This document shows, in pieces, positions 41,761-50,530 of a stretch of DNA of 64,000 nt. Position 1 is the stretch's first letter, and each line of letters begins with the position of its first letter. The position numbers and the translations under genes were made by a program. This DNA is from Candidatus Vecturithrix granuli (GTDB lineage Bacteria > Moduliflexota > Moduliflexia > Moduliflexales > Moduliflexaceae): positions 345,466 to 409,465 of the forward strand of contig DF820468.1 in NCBI GenBank assembly GCA_000739535.1, written 5' to 3'. The notes under the pieces are model-generated. The model was not told the origin of the DNA and searched no databases. It was given only the letters and a program-made list of their open reading frames with translations.

Positions 41761-44709
41761 TTACTTCCAGTCTCCAATAAGCACAAAGGATGACCAAAAA
41801 AATGGATGAACCAATTCAATCTCCCGTTTTTTCCGTCGGCCCAGGTGCAACGTGGTACGCATCACGCTTCGTGCGGCTTGTTGAAGCGCTCTGGCTTTGC
41901 CTGATTCCGATAAATTCTGATAAAACGCGCTCATCAAATACTGCGTGGCAGTATCATTGACTCGCCACAGACTGGCAAGAATTGACGGCGTTCCAGCATA
42001 CATAAATGCTCGAATAAACCCCACCAATTCATCCCCTGAAACCAGGGTATGAATATCTTTTACCTCAATCTGCTGAGGGAGAAACGTTTCACACCCACTC
42101 AGTGTCACTAACGAACATTCCAATTGCAGCCCAAAAATATCTCTGGCGTAAAGATAGGACTTGGAAGCGAATTCCAGATAGGAAAACATGGGGTGCTGTT
42201 TATCAAATACGCCATGGGTTGCCAGGTGAATCATCTCATACTGTCTGGCTTCATTAAATAGCCGCTGCTCTGTCGCCTCATTGCCGATATACCCCTGAGA
42301 GTCAGGAAATTGACTGAGAATTGCGGCAATTTCTTCTTCTACTCCTGGTAAATTTTCTACCGCATTAGCCATGCCAAGAATAGAGCGCATCGGACTGGCT
42401 GCCATATACCGGGCGTTGCGCTGCGATCGCTCGCGTACAATGGGAAGCATGCTCAATGACGGAAGCATAAACACAGCATACTGTTCGATAAAATAGGCAG
42501 GATTTCCATCCTCCTGTTGCCGAACCAGCGCGCCGAACGGTACAAAGTGTAGAATTTCAAAGGGCACAATCCCGACAATCCGTGTGTGCGTCAAATATTT
42601 CTCAACCGGACTCACCAGGCAGGTATATAATTCTTGCAAAGAGGTAAAAATTTTTGTTGATTCATAATTCCCCAGTTCCGTGCGAAATCGTAACACATGA
42701 TCAATCACTGTTGTGTAAGCGGCCGGAAACGATTCATAGTATACCTGATCCCGCGTGAGTACCCAGATGTGTACGCGATCATCATCTAAAAAATATTCCA
42801 GGATGGAGACGTCATCTTCCAACAATGTCAGGGCGTTGTGAACAAGGTGTTCAATTTCCTCGGCGTCAACAGTTTTTAGACGATAATATTCCGGATATTG
42901 TAATTTAATCCGTAAAAGAAGTTGTTCATATTGTTCCTTCGCTTGATACAATTCCTGTTGCAGGTCTTCAGAAATCTGGAATTCCGGCTGAAGCGCATCA
43001 GGAGCAGCACTCAGCCGTTCACTTAACAACCGGATACGAGTCAAAAGCTCTTTTTCTTCCTGAAGTAATATTGGTGCCTCGTGTAATTGCGGTTCACCAT
43101 AGGCCACAACTTCAAGAAATGTCCGCGCTTTAAACCGTTCAAGATACCAGAGGGCTTCGGTATATTCACCTCGTTCAAGTAATAAATGAATCATTTGCAC
43201 ATAGGGATTCCGATCCTTTTGCAAAAAGGATCGGCGCAACTCCGAAACCTGCAAGTAATTTCGCATCTGCTCAAGCGTCTGAATGGCGGCCTGGAAATAT
43301 GGCAGCGCGCGCTCAGGCTGCGCCACGTGCAATGTAATTTCTCCCAGGTAATATTGCACAATCCAGAGGGAATTCATATCCTGTAATTCTCTGGCAAGCT
43401 GCAATGCGCGTTCAAAGTATGGCGCAGCGTCTTGAAAACGGTACTGACTGATATACGTTTGGCCTATAAATGTCAATGCTTCAAGGATACCTTTTTGCGA
43501 ACCAATTTTCTCATAGAGTGTTAAGGATCGCGAAAAATACTCCGAGGCCTGCGGAAAGGCCTGTTGAGAGAGCGCCAGCATTCCGAGTTGCCCGTAAATA
43601 TTTGCCTGAGAGAGGAACGAATTATGCTCAATTGCAATCGTCAATGCCTCCTGCAAATAGGCATCAGCCTCAATAAATCGCTGCTGTTTGATCGCTAAGG
43701 AGGCCAGGTTCGTCAAGGCAATAGAGAGTTGAATCGAGGTTCCGCTTAATTTCTTGAAGCGCAATGATTCTTCTTGATAACGCCAGGCCTGTTCGACATC
43801 GCCTAATTCTTCGTAACATGATCCAATACTTCCGAGAACGGCAGCTTTCCCGGGCAGATCGTTCAGTTGTGTATAAACATCTAACGCCTGATAATAACAG
43901 GTTAACGCCTTTTGAAAATCCCCAAGGTTTTTATGGGCTGTTCCCATGTTCAAAAGCGTATTGGCCTGCCCACGTATATCTTCGCTGCTCTGCTTCAGCG
44001 TAAGGGATTGCGATAAATATTCCAGCGCCTGTTGAGAATTTCCAAGATAGAGCGAGAGTTGTCCAAGGTTTCCAAGCGTATAAGATACCCCGCTCTCATT
44101 GCGAAGTTCTGTATAGATCGCTAAGACGCGGGTGAAGTATTGGAGCGCCTCCTGTAATCGTCCGAGTTCACTATACACAATTCCCAGATTGGTTAAGACC
44201 TGGGCGATACCATCTTGATCTTGCAAGCGTGTCAGCAGTTCAAGAGCATCCTGATAATATGAAATAGCCTCAAAGAGCTTTCCCTGATATCGAGCCAGAA
44301 CCCCAAGTCGTCTTAACGCCTTTGATTGACCATTTTGATCGCCAAGATCAACATACATTCGAATAGCGGAGTGTTGAAACGCCAGAGATGTCTCAAAGTC
44401 TCCAAGTTTCCGATAGATCACCGCCATTTCACTGAGCACCTCCGCTTCTCTATGAGCGTCCTGTTCTTGCTGGAAAAATTGACGCGCTATCTCATAGCGG
44501 GCAAGAGCTTCCCGGTATTGTCCGGCGTTATCCAGGTGTTTCCCTACCTCCAACGATTTTTCTATTTCCGCGAGAGACAGGTCTCCCTTTCCTGCTTCAG
44601 AATTGATGTCAGCCTCTTCTTGATCCCTTTGAAAAGGCGCGGCATCACTCCATTCAGGCAACAAGCACACGATGATGATGCTCCATATCCAAAAAAAGCG
44701 ATACGCCAT
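41761..44709 (-). CDS. Exported TPR-repeat protein with CHAT (caspase-like) domain
   Basis: A 982-residue protein. The N-terminus is a signal peptide (MAYRFFWIWSIIIVCLLPEWSDA). About eleven TPR units of the Kinesin-light-chain/GPSM type follow (about 50-500; e.g. ALQYFTRVLAIYTEL), then a helical linker, and a CHAT domain (about 690-982). The catalytic dyad is His832 in HLATHGVFDKQHP and Cys873 in TLSGCETFLP, so the peptidase should be active. CHAT proteins are separase/caspase-like proteases; TPR-CHAT members include the protease of type III-E CRISPR effectors, but no CRISPR genes are present here. Secretion through a signal peptide is common for cyanobacterial-type TPR-CHAT proteins. It pairs with the M48 peptidase at 40380, suggesting an envelope proteolytic unit. 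Confidence 0.87.
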   Translation of the reverse strand: MAYRFFWIWSIIIVCLLPEWSDAAPFQRDQEEADINSEAGKGDLSLAEIEKSLEVGKHLDNAGQYREALARYEIARQFFQQEQDAHREAEVLSEMAVIYRKLGDFETSLAFQHSAIRMYVDLGDQNGQSKALRRLGVLARYQGKLFEAISYYQDALELLTRLQDQDGIAQVLTNLGIVYSELGRLQEALQYFTRVLAIYTELRNESGVSYTLGNLGQLSLYLGNSQQALEYLSQSLTLKQSSEDIRGQANTLLNMGTAHKNLGDFQKALTCYYQALDVYTQLNDLPGKAAVLGSIGSCYEELGDVEQAWRYQEESLRFKKLSGTSIQLSIALTNLASLAIKQQRFIEADAYLQEALTIAIEHNSFLSQANIYGQLGMLALSQQAFPQASEYFSRSLTLYEKIGSQKGILEALTFIGQTYISQYRFQDAAPYFERALQLARELQDMNSLWIVQYYLGEITLHVAQPERALPYFQAAIQTLEQMRNYLQVSELRRSFLQKDRNPYVQMIHLLLERGEYTEALWYLERFKARTFLEVVAYGEPQLHEAPILLQEEKELLTRIRLLSERLSAAPDALQPEFQISEDLQQELYQAKEQYEQLLLRIKLQYPEYYRLKTVDAEEIEHLVHNALTLLEDDVSILEYFLDDDRVHIWVLTRDQVYYESFPAAYTTVIDHVLRFRTELGNYESTKIFTSLQELYTCLVSPVEKYLTHTRIVGIVPFEILHFVPFGALVRQQEDGNPAYFIEQYAVFMLPSLSMLPIVRERSQRNARYMAASPMRSILGMANAVENLPGVEEEIAAILSQFPDSQGYIGNEATEQRLFNEARQYEMIHLATHGVFDKQHPMFSYLEFASKSYLYARDIFGLQLECSLVTLSGCETFLPQQIEVKDIHTLVSGDELVGFIRAFMYAGTPSILASLWRVNDTATQYLMSAFYQNLSESGKARALQQAARSVMRTTLHLGRRKKREIELVHPFFWSSFVLIGDWK

Positions 44710-45064
44710 AGATTACTGGCTCTTTTGTAAAAAATATATTGAACGCCCTCATCTTGGCAACTGCTTGCATGAGGGGAGATTGTTTCTGGGTGCAACTTTA
44801 CTGTCTGGAACACTCTTGTATCTTTTTATATGCCTTGTCAACAACTTTTTCTGGAATGTTATAAAGTTGGGAGGTAACGTAAGCAGAAGCTATAGATACA
44901 GTTCTTTCTTCTGCCTTTTCACCGAAGAAATTCCCCACCCTGAATTGATTTTTAGAGACAATCATGTATCATGACTCATCGTGAAAAATGTCAAGCAGTC
45001 TTTTTTTGTTATTTTCCGCTAAAATTTTCTTGTTCTTTTAATCCATCTGCTTTTAGGAGTGTTC

Positions 45065-45100
45065 ATGATAATGAATGTATGTGCAGGTGTGTTTGATTGA
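45065..45100 (+). CDS. Possible 11-residue leader peptide before the exported hydratase gene
   Basis: TTTTAGGAGTGTTC-ATG opens a frame MIMNVCAGVFD that ends at TGA 45098-45100, overlapping a small hairpin (GATTGA, GTA, TCAATC). A good ribosome site on such a short frame is the only support, so this may be chance. Otherwise 44710-45136 holds no recognisable gene. Confidence 0.2.
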   Translation: MIMNVCAGVFD

Positions 45101-45136
45101 GTATCAATCCAATATTAATCAAAAGGAGAAAACGTT

Positions 45137-45973
45137 ATGCAATCAATGAAAAAATGGTCAGTAGTTCTGTTTGTGTTGTTTGTGTTCACTGCATCAACCG
45201 CTATCGCTCAGGTTCTCGATCCAGCGGAAGAATTATTCCAGGCCCAGCAGGCTGGGAAACCAATTCCAGTGCTTTCGATCCAGCACCCGGCAATGGATAC
45301 CGCGATGGCCTATCAAATCCAAAAAGCCTTTGTGGAAAAAATTCTGACAAAGGATAAAATCGCAGGGTTTAAAGCTGGGTTGACTACTGAAGGCGGGCAG
45401 AAGAAATTTGGAGTTGATGCGCCGCTGGCCGGAGTGTTATTTGAATCGGGAAAACTCGCCGATAATGCGACAATTGATCATGTCGCGTTTCATGCCCTGA
45501 TGCTGGAAACAGAGGTTGGTTTTGTGATCGGCTCAGCCATTACAGAACCTCTCAAAGATGTTGCTGAGCTTCAAACGCATATTCAGGCCGTGATGCCGGC
45601 GATTGAAGTACCGGATCTGGGCTTTGCGGATATGAAACAACTCAAAGGCCTCGATATTATCGCCGCTAATGTCTCAGCCCGGCAATTCATTGTGGGACAG
45701 GAAAAGGCCGTTGAAGGCACGGATTTGAACGCTATAACAGTCAAATTGGCCTTAGACGGACAGGAAGTGAATGTCGGCAAAGGTGCTGATGCGTTGGGCG
45801 ATCAATGGCAAGCTGCCCTCTGGCTGGTGAATACTACCATTGAACATGGTTGGAACTTAGAACCAGGGCAAATTATCATCACCGGCGCTTTGGGCAATAT
45901 GGTTCCCGGCAAACCCGGAAAGTATCTGGCAGATTTTGGCGATTTTGGGCAGTTGAATTTTGAAGTCAAATAA
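45137..45973 (+). CDS. Exported 2-keto-4-pentenoate hydratase-like protein (MhpD family)
   Basis: A 278-residue protein with a clear signal peptide (MKKWSVVLFVLFVFTASTAIA, cleavage before QVLDPAEE). The mature part is the hydratase/decarboxylase fold of MhpD/TesE. It keeps the metal-binding acids Glu124 and Glu126 (LETEVGFVIG) and Glu157 (PAIEVPDLGF), and the family segments AYQIQKAFVEK and GFKAGLT. Family members hydrate 2-oxopent-4-enoate in aromatic degradation and are cytoplasmic, so a secreted version is unusual. No other aromatic pathway gene is nearby. ATG 45137 follows AAGGAG by nine bases. It ends before a strong terminator. Substrate and reason for export are unknown. Confidence 0.8.
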   Translation: MQSMKKWSVVLFVLFVFTASTAIAQVLDPAEELFQAQQAGKPIPVLSIQHPAMDTAMAYQIQKAFVEKILTKDKIAGFKAGLTTEGGQKKFGVDAPLAGVLFESGKLADNATIDHVAFHALMLETEVGFVIGSAITEPLKDVAELQTHIQAVMPAIEVPDLGFADMKQLKGLDIIAANVSARQFIVGQEKAVEGTDLNAITVKLALDGQEVNVGKGADALGDQWQAALWLVNTTIEHGWNLEPGQIIITGALGNMVPGKPGKYLADFGDFGQLNFEVK

Positions 45974-46026
45974 AATGGCTTGAAAACCTGAAAGAAGGGA
46001 CAAATCATGATTTTGTCCAACAAAAA

Positions 46027-46064
46027 CCCTCTCGACATCCGGAAGATGTCGAGAGGGTTTTTTT
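46027..46064 (+). terminator. Intrinsic terminator after the exported hydratase gene
   Basis: CCCTCTCGACATC and GATGTCGAGAGGG form a perfect 13-bp stem with loop CGGAA, followed by seven T. It isolates the hydratase gene from the control region that begins 16 bp further on. Confidence 0.9.
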
Positions 46065-46080
46065 ATGTTCGAAAATAGAC

Positions 46081-46097
46081 TGTCGAAAAATTTTACA
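46081..46097 (+). promoter_or_regulatory. Putative activator box 1, TGTCGAAAAATTTTACA
   Basis: This is the first of three near-identical 17-bp boxes spaced 88 and 91 bp apart upstream of the sigma-54 promoter at 46404. Boxes 1 and 2 are identical. The box has partial dyad symmetry (TGT...ACA), as expected for a dimeric enhancer-binding protein. Confidence 0.75.
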
Positions 46098-46168
46098 AAA
46101 TCTTTCCAGCTATAAATCGTTAATTTATAATATATTATGAATAGATAGCTTATATAAGCAAAATTTTA

Positions 46169-46185
46169 TGTCGAAAAATTTTACA
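46169..46185 (+). promoter_or_regulatory. Putative activator box 2, TGTCGAAAAATTTTACA
   Basis: Identical to box 1 and placed 88 bp downstream of it. The DNA between the boxes is AT-rich without other recognised signals. Confidence 0.75.
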
Positions 46186-46259
46186 TATAAGTACATCAAG
46201 CATACCATATTGTTTTACAATGCATTACAAGTATATTCTTCACCTGTAACAAAAATACC

Positions 46260-46276
46260 TGTCGAAAAAATTTACA
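46260..46276 (+). promoter_or_regulatory. Putative activator box 3, TGTCGAAAAAATTTACA
   Basis: One substitution from boxes 1 and 2. It lies 91 bp after box 2 and about 145 bp before the promoter, similar to the 132 bp separating the box at 29266 from its promoter. Confidence 0.75.
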
Positions 46277-46403
46277 CAATTATTTGTTTGGGGCAGAAAA
46301 AAAGAAGTGTTTTTTTCTGTCATCGTTTTCACTAATATTTTTTTCTCTACAAAATCCCTGGGATTACACGAAATAACAAAAATAAATCACAAAATTTTTT
46401 AAT

Positions 46404-46421
46404 CTTGGTGTGTTTCTTGCA
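46404..46421 (+). promoter_or_regulatory. Sigma-54 (-24/-12) promoter
   Basis: TTGGTGTGTTTCTTGCA has GG at 46407-46408 and GC at 46419-46420 separated by ten bases, a good fit to the TTGGCACG-N4-TTGCA consensus. Transcription should begin near 46432 and run directly into the riboswitch. Confidence 0.75.
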
Positions 46422-46461
46422 AAAAGCTAAAACAGAAATTTTAACACACAGAATATTTCCT

Positions 46462-46531
46462 GAAGAAAGCTAAACCATTCGTGAGGATGGGGCGGAAAAC
46501 CACGGGTCTTACACAAGACAGCCGGGTTGCC
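46462..46531 (+). promoter_or_regulatory. GEMM-I (c-di-GMP-I type) riboswitch aptamer
   Basis: AGCUAAACC, a stem CCAUUC/GGAUGG capped by a GUGA tetraloop, GGGGCGGAAAACCACGGGUC (20 bases), a variable hairpin (GUCUUACACAAGAC) and the 3' strand AGCCGGGUUGCC match the GEMM-I aptamer and the copy at 29428 in all fixed parts. The 3' strand is reused in the terminator at 46521, so ligand binding should prevent termination. The genes it precedes and the sigma-54 promoter before it make c-di-GMP the expected ligand; cGAMP is not excluded. Confidence 0.85.
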
Positions 46532-46555
46532 TGGAAAGGTAGCCCGGCTTTTTTT
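46521..46555 (+). terminator. Riboswitch-controlled intrinsic terminator
   Basis: GCCGGGUUGCC pairs over 11 bp with GGUAGCCCGGC around loop UGGAAA and is followed by seven T. Its 5' strand is the last conserved strand of the riboswitch. A further 128 bp separate it from the start codon at 46684; that stretch holds only the ribosome site GGGAGG. Confidence 0.88.
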
Positions 46556-46683
46556 ATGGGAAATCCTATCGTTAGAAGGGGGGATGGCTTATGCGATGGA
46601 AAGAGAGAAACAGAGTGTAAAATGAGGATGTAAGAAATGGAAATTATAAACAATTTACCAATGATAAAGGGAGGAAAATTTTT

Positions 46684-49600
46684 ATGAAAGTACAGAATTT
46701 TTCATCGAAATTATTCTCTGTGAGTATAACGCTGCTCATCCTGGGAATACTTGTGAGTCTGGTGGTATCTCCGGCGTTGGCAGATACATTCACATTCCCC
46801 GGCGGATCGCTCACCACAAAAAATCTGAATGCCTGGGGCGGAGTAAATACCATTCAATACAATGCGTACTTCGATTTTAGTACAGGTCCCAGCACAATCA
46901 CTGTTTACGGCTTAGATCTTACGGATATCTGGTATGAAGGGAAATGGCCCTGGCCTCCGCTCGCAGAAAGTCTGGGGGCACAGGCTCGATTTGGGATCAA
47001 TGCCAATGGTTTCTGGAGCCAGCATCAAATCCACAGTGCGATTGGCAATGGCGGCGGATCCTGGGATCAGCAGAGTGCAGCCTGGGATCACGACGACGGC
47101 TTCCGCAAATATCTCATCCAAAACCAGTGGTCCGGCACAACATCTGACGTCACCGTTGGAAATCATCAGTATAATGTCGAAGCCTATATTCCTCGCATTG
47201 GCGCTGGTTCCAGCGTGAATGATCCGAGCCAGGTTACTGATCGGGCGTATAATACCTTTGACATGAAAATTACATATACCCCGACCAGCACTCCCGGTGC
47301 ATACGAAGTTCAGGGCTGGGTACGACTACACAAAGCTGCCTCTACTGACGAAATGGCTGTCCGCCCAGGTAGTCCAGTGTGGGGAAGTCCATACACCTGG
47401 GTTTGGAATAAGGCCATCAACAATCAAACGAATCCTGAAAATGCCTGGGTGCCATTTTTTGATGGAGCATGGACGATCACGGGCGACTACACCTCAGCGC
47501 GTCCTTATCTCGAAATCATAAACTGGGGAGTTCCTCAGACAAGAAATCATACCTTTTCCTGGGATAGCATGGTCGTCGAAGGCACGCCAGTGATACCGGA
47601 TGAAGTATGGGTTGATGATGATTGGACAGGGCACAGTAACGGCGACATTGTCGATGGGCATGTTTTCGGTTATGATGCCTTTGCGACTATCCAGGATGGC
47701 ATTGATGCGGTTTCCGGCAGCACCGTGCATGTCGCCGCAGGGACATATAACGAGGCTGTGACTGTCAACAAATCCGTTTCTCTGCTTGGCAGCCTCGGCG
47801 CGATTCTTGACGGCTCCGGAGTTGGCGGAAACGGTTTTCTGATCAAGGCTGCTAATATCAGCATTGACGGATTCGAGATCAAGAACTTTGCCATTGGTGT
47901 GAGAACTTACGGTGGTCCCAGCGACTTTGGGAATTTGGATATCCTGAATTGCAATATCCACGATAACACTCAAAATGGCATGTTAATCGTGTATGATACA
48001 TTTGATACTGTCACAGTTGGAAACTGCGAGATCAGCAGCAATGGACAAAACGGGGTCGGCCTTGGCAACAATACGACGATCACAGCTTTGAACATCAACG
48101 ATACCGCTGTTTCAGATAATGGACAGCATGGGATGTTTGTTGCGCAGACGCACATTGCTTCGATCTCCATTGGAAATTCCCAATTCATTGATTCAAAAAC
48201 ATACTCCGGAATTACCTTTGGAACAACGGCGTCGACCATTGGCTCTTTTGTCATGGAAGGCGGCGAGCTTTCAGGAAATAAAGAATCAGGGCTGTCAATT
48301 GTGCAGAAGGCTTCGACATTTCAGGTGATTACGCTGAATGGAGTCGCTGTGAAGAACAACAAGGCAAGCGGTGTGATGCTTGGCGGCGGAGCCAGTACAG
48401 GCAATTTATCGGTTCTTAACTCAACCTTTCAAGGGAACAGTTGGGAGGAATTTGATCTGAGCGGCGGCTGGTTTGGCGCGTTTTCTGTTTCCGGCGACAC
48501 ATCTTTTACTGGCAACACCTTTGAAGGTGGCCCCTGGGCGGCTATCTACATTGGTGATCTGGCGAGTTTTGGTTCCGCCCCGGTTATTTTTAATAATGAC
48601 CTGTCTGGTTATGGAAATGCGGTTTTCAACGCCAGTACAACGATCGTCAATGCCTCCGGAAACTGGTGGGGCACTAATACGCCGGCAGGCGTGGCGTCTA
48701 AAGTGACTGCTGCTACAGTTGATTATACTCCCTGGCTGCACAGCGGCACCGATACAGGCGATCCCAGTTTCCAGGGCGATTTCTCGACCTTGCACGTCGA
48801 TGACGACAGTCCGCAGGTTGGCGCAACCGGACGCATTCAAGAAGCTATCGATCTGGTCACTGGCAGCACGATCTATGTCGCTGCGGGAACGTATGAAGAA
48901 AACATCAATGTCAATACATCTGTGGAGATAATCGGAGCGGGCAGCGGCGATGACCCGGCGTCGAACACCATCATCACCCAAACTACGGCTGGGGCCGGGG
49001 AGACGAAGATCGGCGTTGTCCAACTCAGTGCTTCGGGCACATCCGGCAATCCGATTCTCTTGCAGGATATGCGCCTGGAGCCGGTCGGCATGGCTGGCAT
49101 CAGCGTCGGCCGCTTTACTGAAGGCACTGGCCAGACAGTGGAGCATGTCAAGTTAGACAACGTGCAGGTGATCGGCACGAATGCGAATCCAAGCACTGAG
49201 CAAGAACGCGGACTGTACGTGGATTTGACCTCGACGCTGCGCTATCTGGATGTTGACAACTGCGCTTTCGACAACCTCACCTATGGGTGGTACCTGCAAA
49301 AGGCCGTCAGCGCCGACGCCAGCACTGTCCGGTATGTCACCGTTGATAATACGACTTTCAACCACAACAATCACAAAGGCCTTTACGCCGAGAAATTGTC
49401 CGATGCGACGTTCACCGGGTGTACCGCTGATGACAATGGTTTCGACTCATCAGCCCTGCCCAGCTACTTTGCGCCATGGAGCGCTGGCATCGACATCAAC
49501 CTGAAAGCCGGAACCTACACGAATCTTGCCTTCATGACCTGTACGATCACCAACAACGCCAACGACGAAGCCAAAGAGGGTGTAGGCCTGACCGTGAAAG

Positions 49601-50517
49601 CGCGCGATGATGGCAGTTATAGCGCATATCCGGCAACGCTGACCAATGTCACGATTGAAGACGGCCTGTTCAGCGGCAACGAACGCGGTATCCGCATTGG
49701 CGAACCATTGAAGAACAACGCCGGTCCGATCAATGTTCAGGTGCATTATAATAATATCACCGGCAACGTTCAGAACTATAGCGGCAATGATGGCTCTCAA
49801 TATGGCGGTTTGATCAACCACACTCAGACTCAGGTTCATGGCACTTGCAATTGGTGGGGAGCAGCCGATGGCCCCTCTGGCGCAGGCAGCGGCAGCGGCG
49901 ATGCCGTGAGTAGCAATGTGGAATTCATCCCCTGGCTGCTTGATCCGGCGCCTGATGGAGCTTGTGAAGGGTATCCGTTAGAAGGTATTACTATAGAGAA
50001 AAGCCAGGAGCTTGAATTTGATCGTGGCTCTGATCCATTTACAGAAACGCCATTTGTGGATCATGGCGATGAGATCGTGTACAGCATCGAAGTGACCAAT
50101 ACCTTCGCTCAGGCGGTAGATGTACTTGTTTCCGATGCGATGAGCGCGTACGTGGATTATCTCGCTGATTCATTAGAAGTGTACATAAACGGTATCGAAT
50201 TCGATGATCCTGACAAAGAAGACAGTATCTCCTATGACGCCATTCTCGATGTGTACTCTCTGGCGTACGTCTTTAACTCGCTTGGCGCAAACGAGACCCT
50301 AAAACTTGAGTTCACTGTGAAAGTTGAAGATTTTGTGCCGCTTGGAGAATGGATTGAAAATTTCGCGATTGTAACTGTGACCATTCCGGGCTTGGAGTTT
50401 GAGGTCGAGAGCAACACGGTAAGGGTTGAAGTAGTGCCTGAACCGGCGACATTTTTTTTGATCGGCTCCGGCTTACTCGGAATCGGCGCACTGGTATGGA
50501 GAAAAAGAAAACAATAA
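46684..50517 (+). CDS. Secreted parallel beta-helix protein with PEP-CTERM sorting signal
   Basis: A 1277-residue exported protein. Signal peptide about 1-33 (cleavage after SPALA); a beta-rich domain (about 35-300) rich in Trp and Asn; a first beta-helix (about 310-680) introduced by WVDDDWTGHSNGD and VHVAAGTYNEAVTVNKSVSLLGS (in part) and closed by GNWWGTNTP; a second beta-helix (about 695-1110) introduced by LHVDDDSPQVG and closed by CNWWGAADGP; a DUF11/CARDB-like adhesion-type domain (about 1125-1240); and the tail VPEPATFFLIGSG...GALVWRKRKQ, a PEP-CTERM motif recognised by exosortase. Such proteins are processed and sorted to the cell surface or matrix, and are linked with exopolysaccharide and floc formation. 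Exosortase genes are not in this window. Start ATG follows GGGAGGAAAATTTTT. Control is by three boxes, sigma-54 and a GEMM-I riboswitch. Confidence 0.9.
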   Translation: MKVQNFSSKLFSVSITLLILGILVSLVVSPALADTFTFPGGSLTTKNLNAWGGVNTIQYNAYFDFSTGPSTITVYGLDLTDIWYEGKWPWPPLAESLGAQARFGINANGFWSQHQIHSAIGNGGGSWDQQSAAWDHDDGFRKYLIQNQWSGTTSDVTVGNHQYNVEAYIPRIGAGSSVNDPSQVTDRAYNTFDMKITYTPTSTPGAYEVQGWVRLHKAASTDEMAVRPGSPVWGSPYTWVWNKAINNQTNPENAWVPFFDGAWTITGDYTSARPYLEIINWGVPQTRNHTFSWDSMVVEGTPVIPDEVWVDDDWTGHSNGDIVDGHVFGYDAFATIQDGIDAVSGSTVHVAAGTYNEAVTVNKSVSLLGSLGAILDGSGVGGNGFLIKAANISIDGFEIKNFAIGVRTYGGPSDFGNLDILNCNIHDNTQNGMLIVYDTFDTVTVGNCEISSNGQNGVGLGNNTTITALNINDTAVSDNGQHGMFVAQTHIASISIGNSQFIDSKTYSGITFGTTASTIGSFVMEGGELSGNKESGLSIVQKASTFQVITLNGVAVKNNKASGVMLGGGASTGNLSVLNSTFQGNSWEEFDLSGGWFGAFSVSGDTSFTGNTFEGGPWAAIYIGDLASFGSAPVIFNNDLSGYGNAVFNASTTIVNASGNWWGTNTPAGVASKVTAATVDYTPWLHSGTDTGDPSFQGDFSTLHVDDDSPQVGATGRIQEAIDLVTGSTIYVAAGTYEENINVNTSVEIIGAGSGDDPASNTIITQTTAGAGETKIGVVQLSASGTSGNPILLQDMRLEPVGMAGISVGRFTEGTGQTVEHVKLDNVQVIGTNANPSTEQERGLYVDLTSTLRYLDVDNCAFDNLTYGWYLQKAVSADASTVRYVTVDNTTFNHNNHKGLYAEKLSDATFTGCTADDNGFDSSALPSYFAPWSAGIDINLKAGTYTNLAFMTCTITNNANDEAKEGVGLTVKARDDGSYSAYPATLTNVTIEDGLFSGNERGIRIGEPLKNNAGPINVQVHYNNITGNVQNYSGNDGSQYGGLINHTQTQVHGTCNWWGAADGPSGAGSGSGDAVSSNVEFIPWLLDPAPDGACEGYPLEGITIEKSQELEFDRGSDPFTETPFVDHGDEIVYSIEVTNTFAQAVDVLVSDAMSAYVDYLADSLEVYINGIEFDDPDKEDSISYDAILDVYSLAYVFNSLGANETLKLEFTVKVEDFVPLGEWIENFAIVTVTIPGLEFEVESNTVRVEVVPEPATFFLIGSGLLGIGALVWRKRKQ

Positions 50518-50530
50518 AAATAAGTGTACC

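Noticed and set aside
41761-44709. TPR-CHAT as part of a type III-E CRISPR (Craspase) system
   Set aside because: No CRISPR array or gRAMP gene is present, and the protein has a signal peptide, which does not fit a cytoplasmic effector.
46081-46276. Three regularly spaced identical short sequences, possible CRISPR or iterons
   Set aside because: Only three copies of 17 bp with 70-odd bp AT-rich spacers, no cas genes, and the same box occurs before another sigma-54 promoter. Activator sites explain them better.
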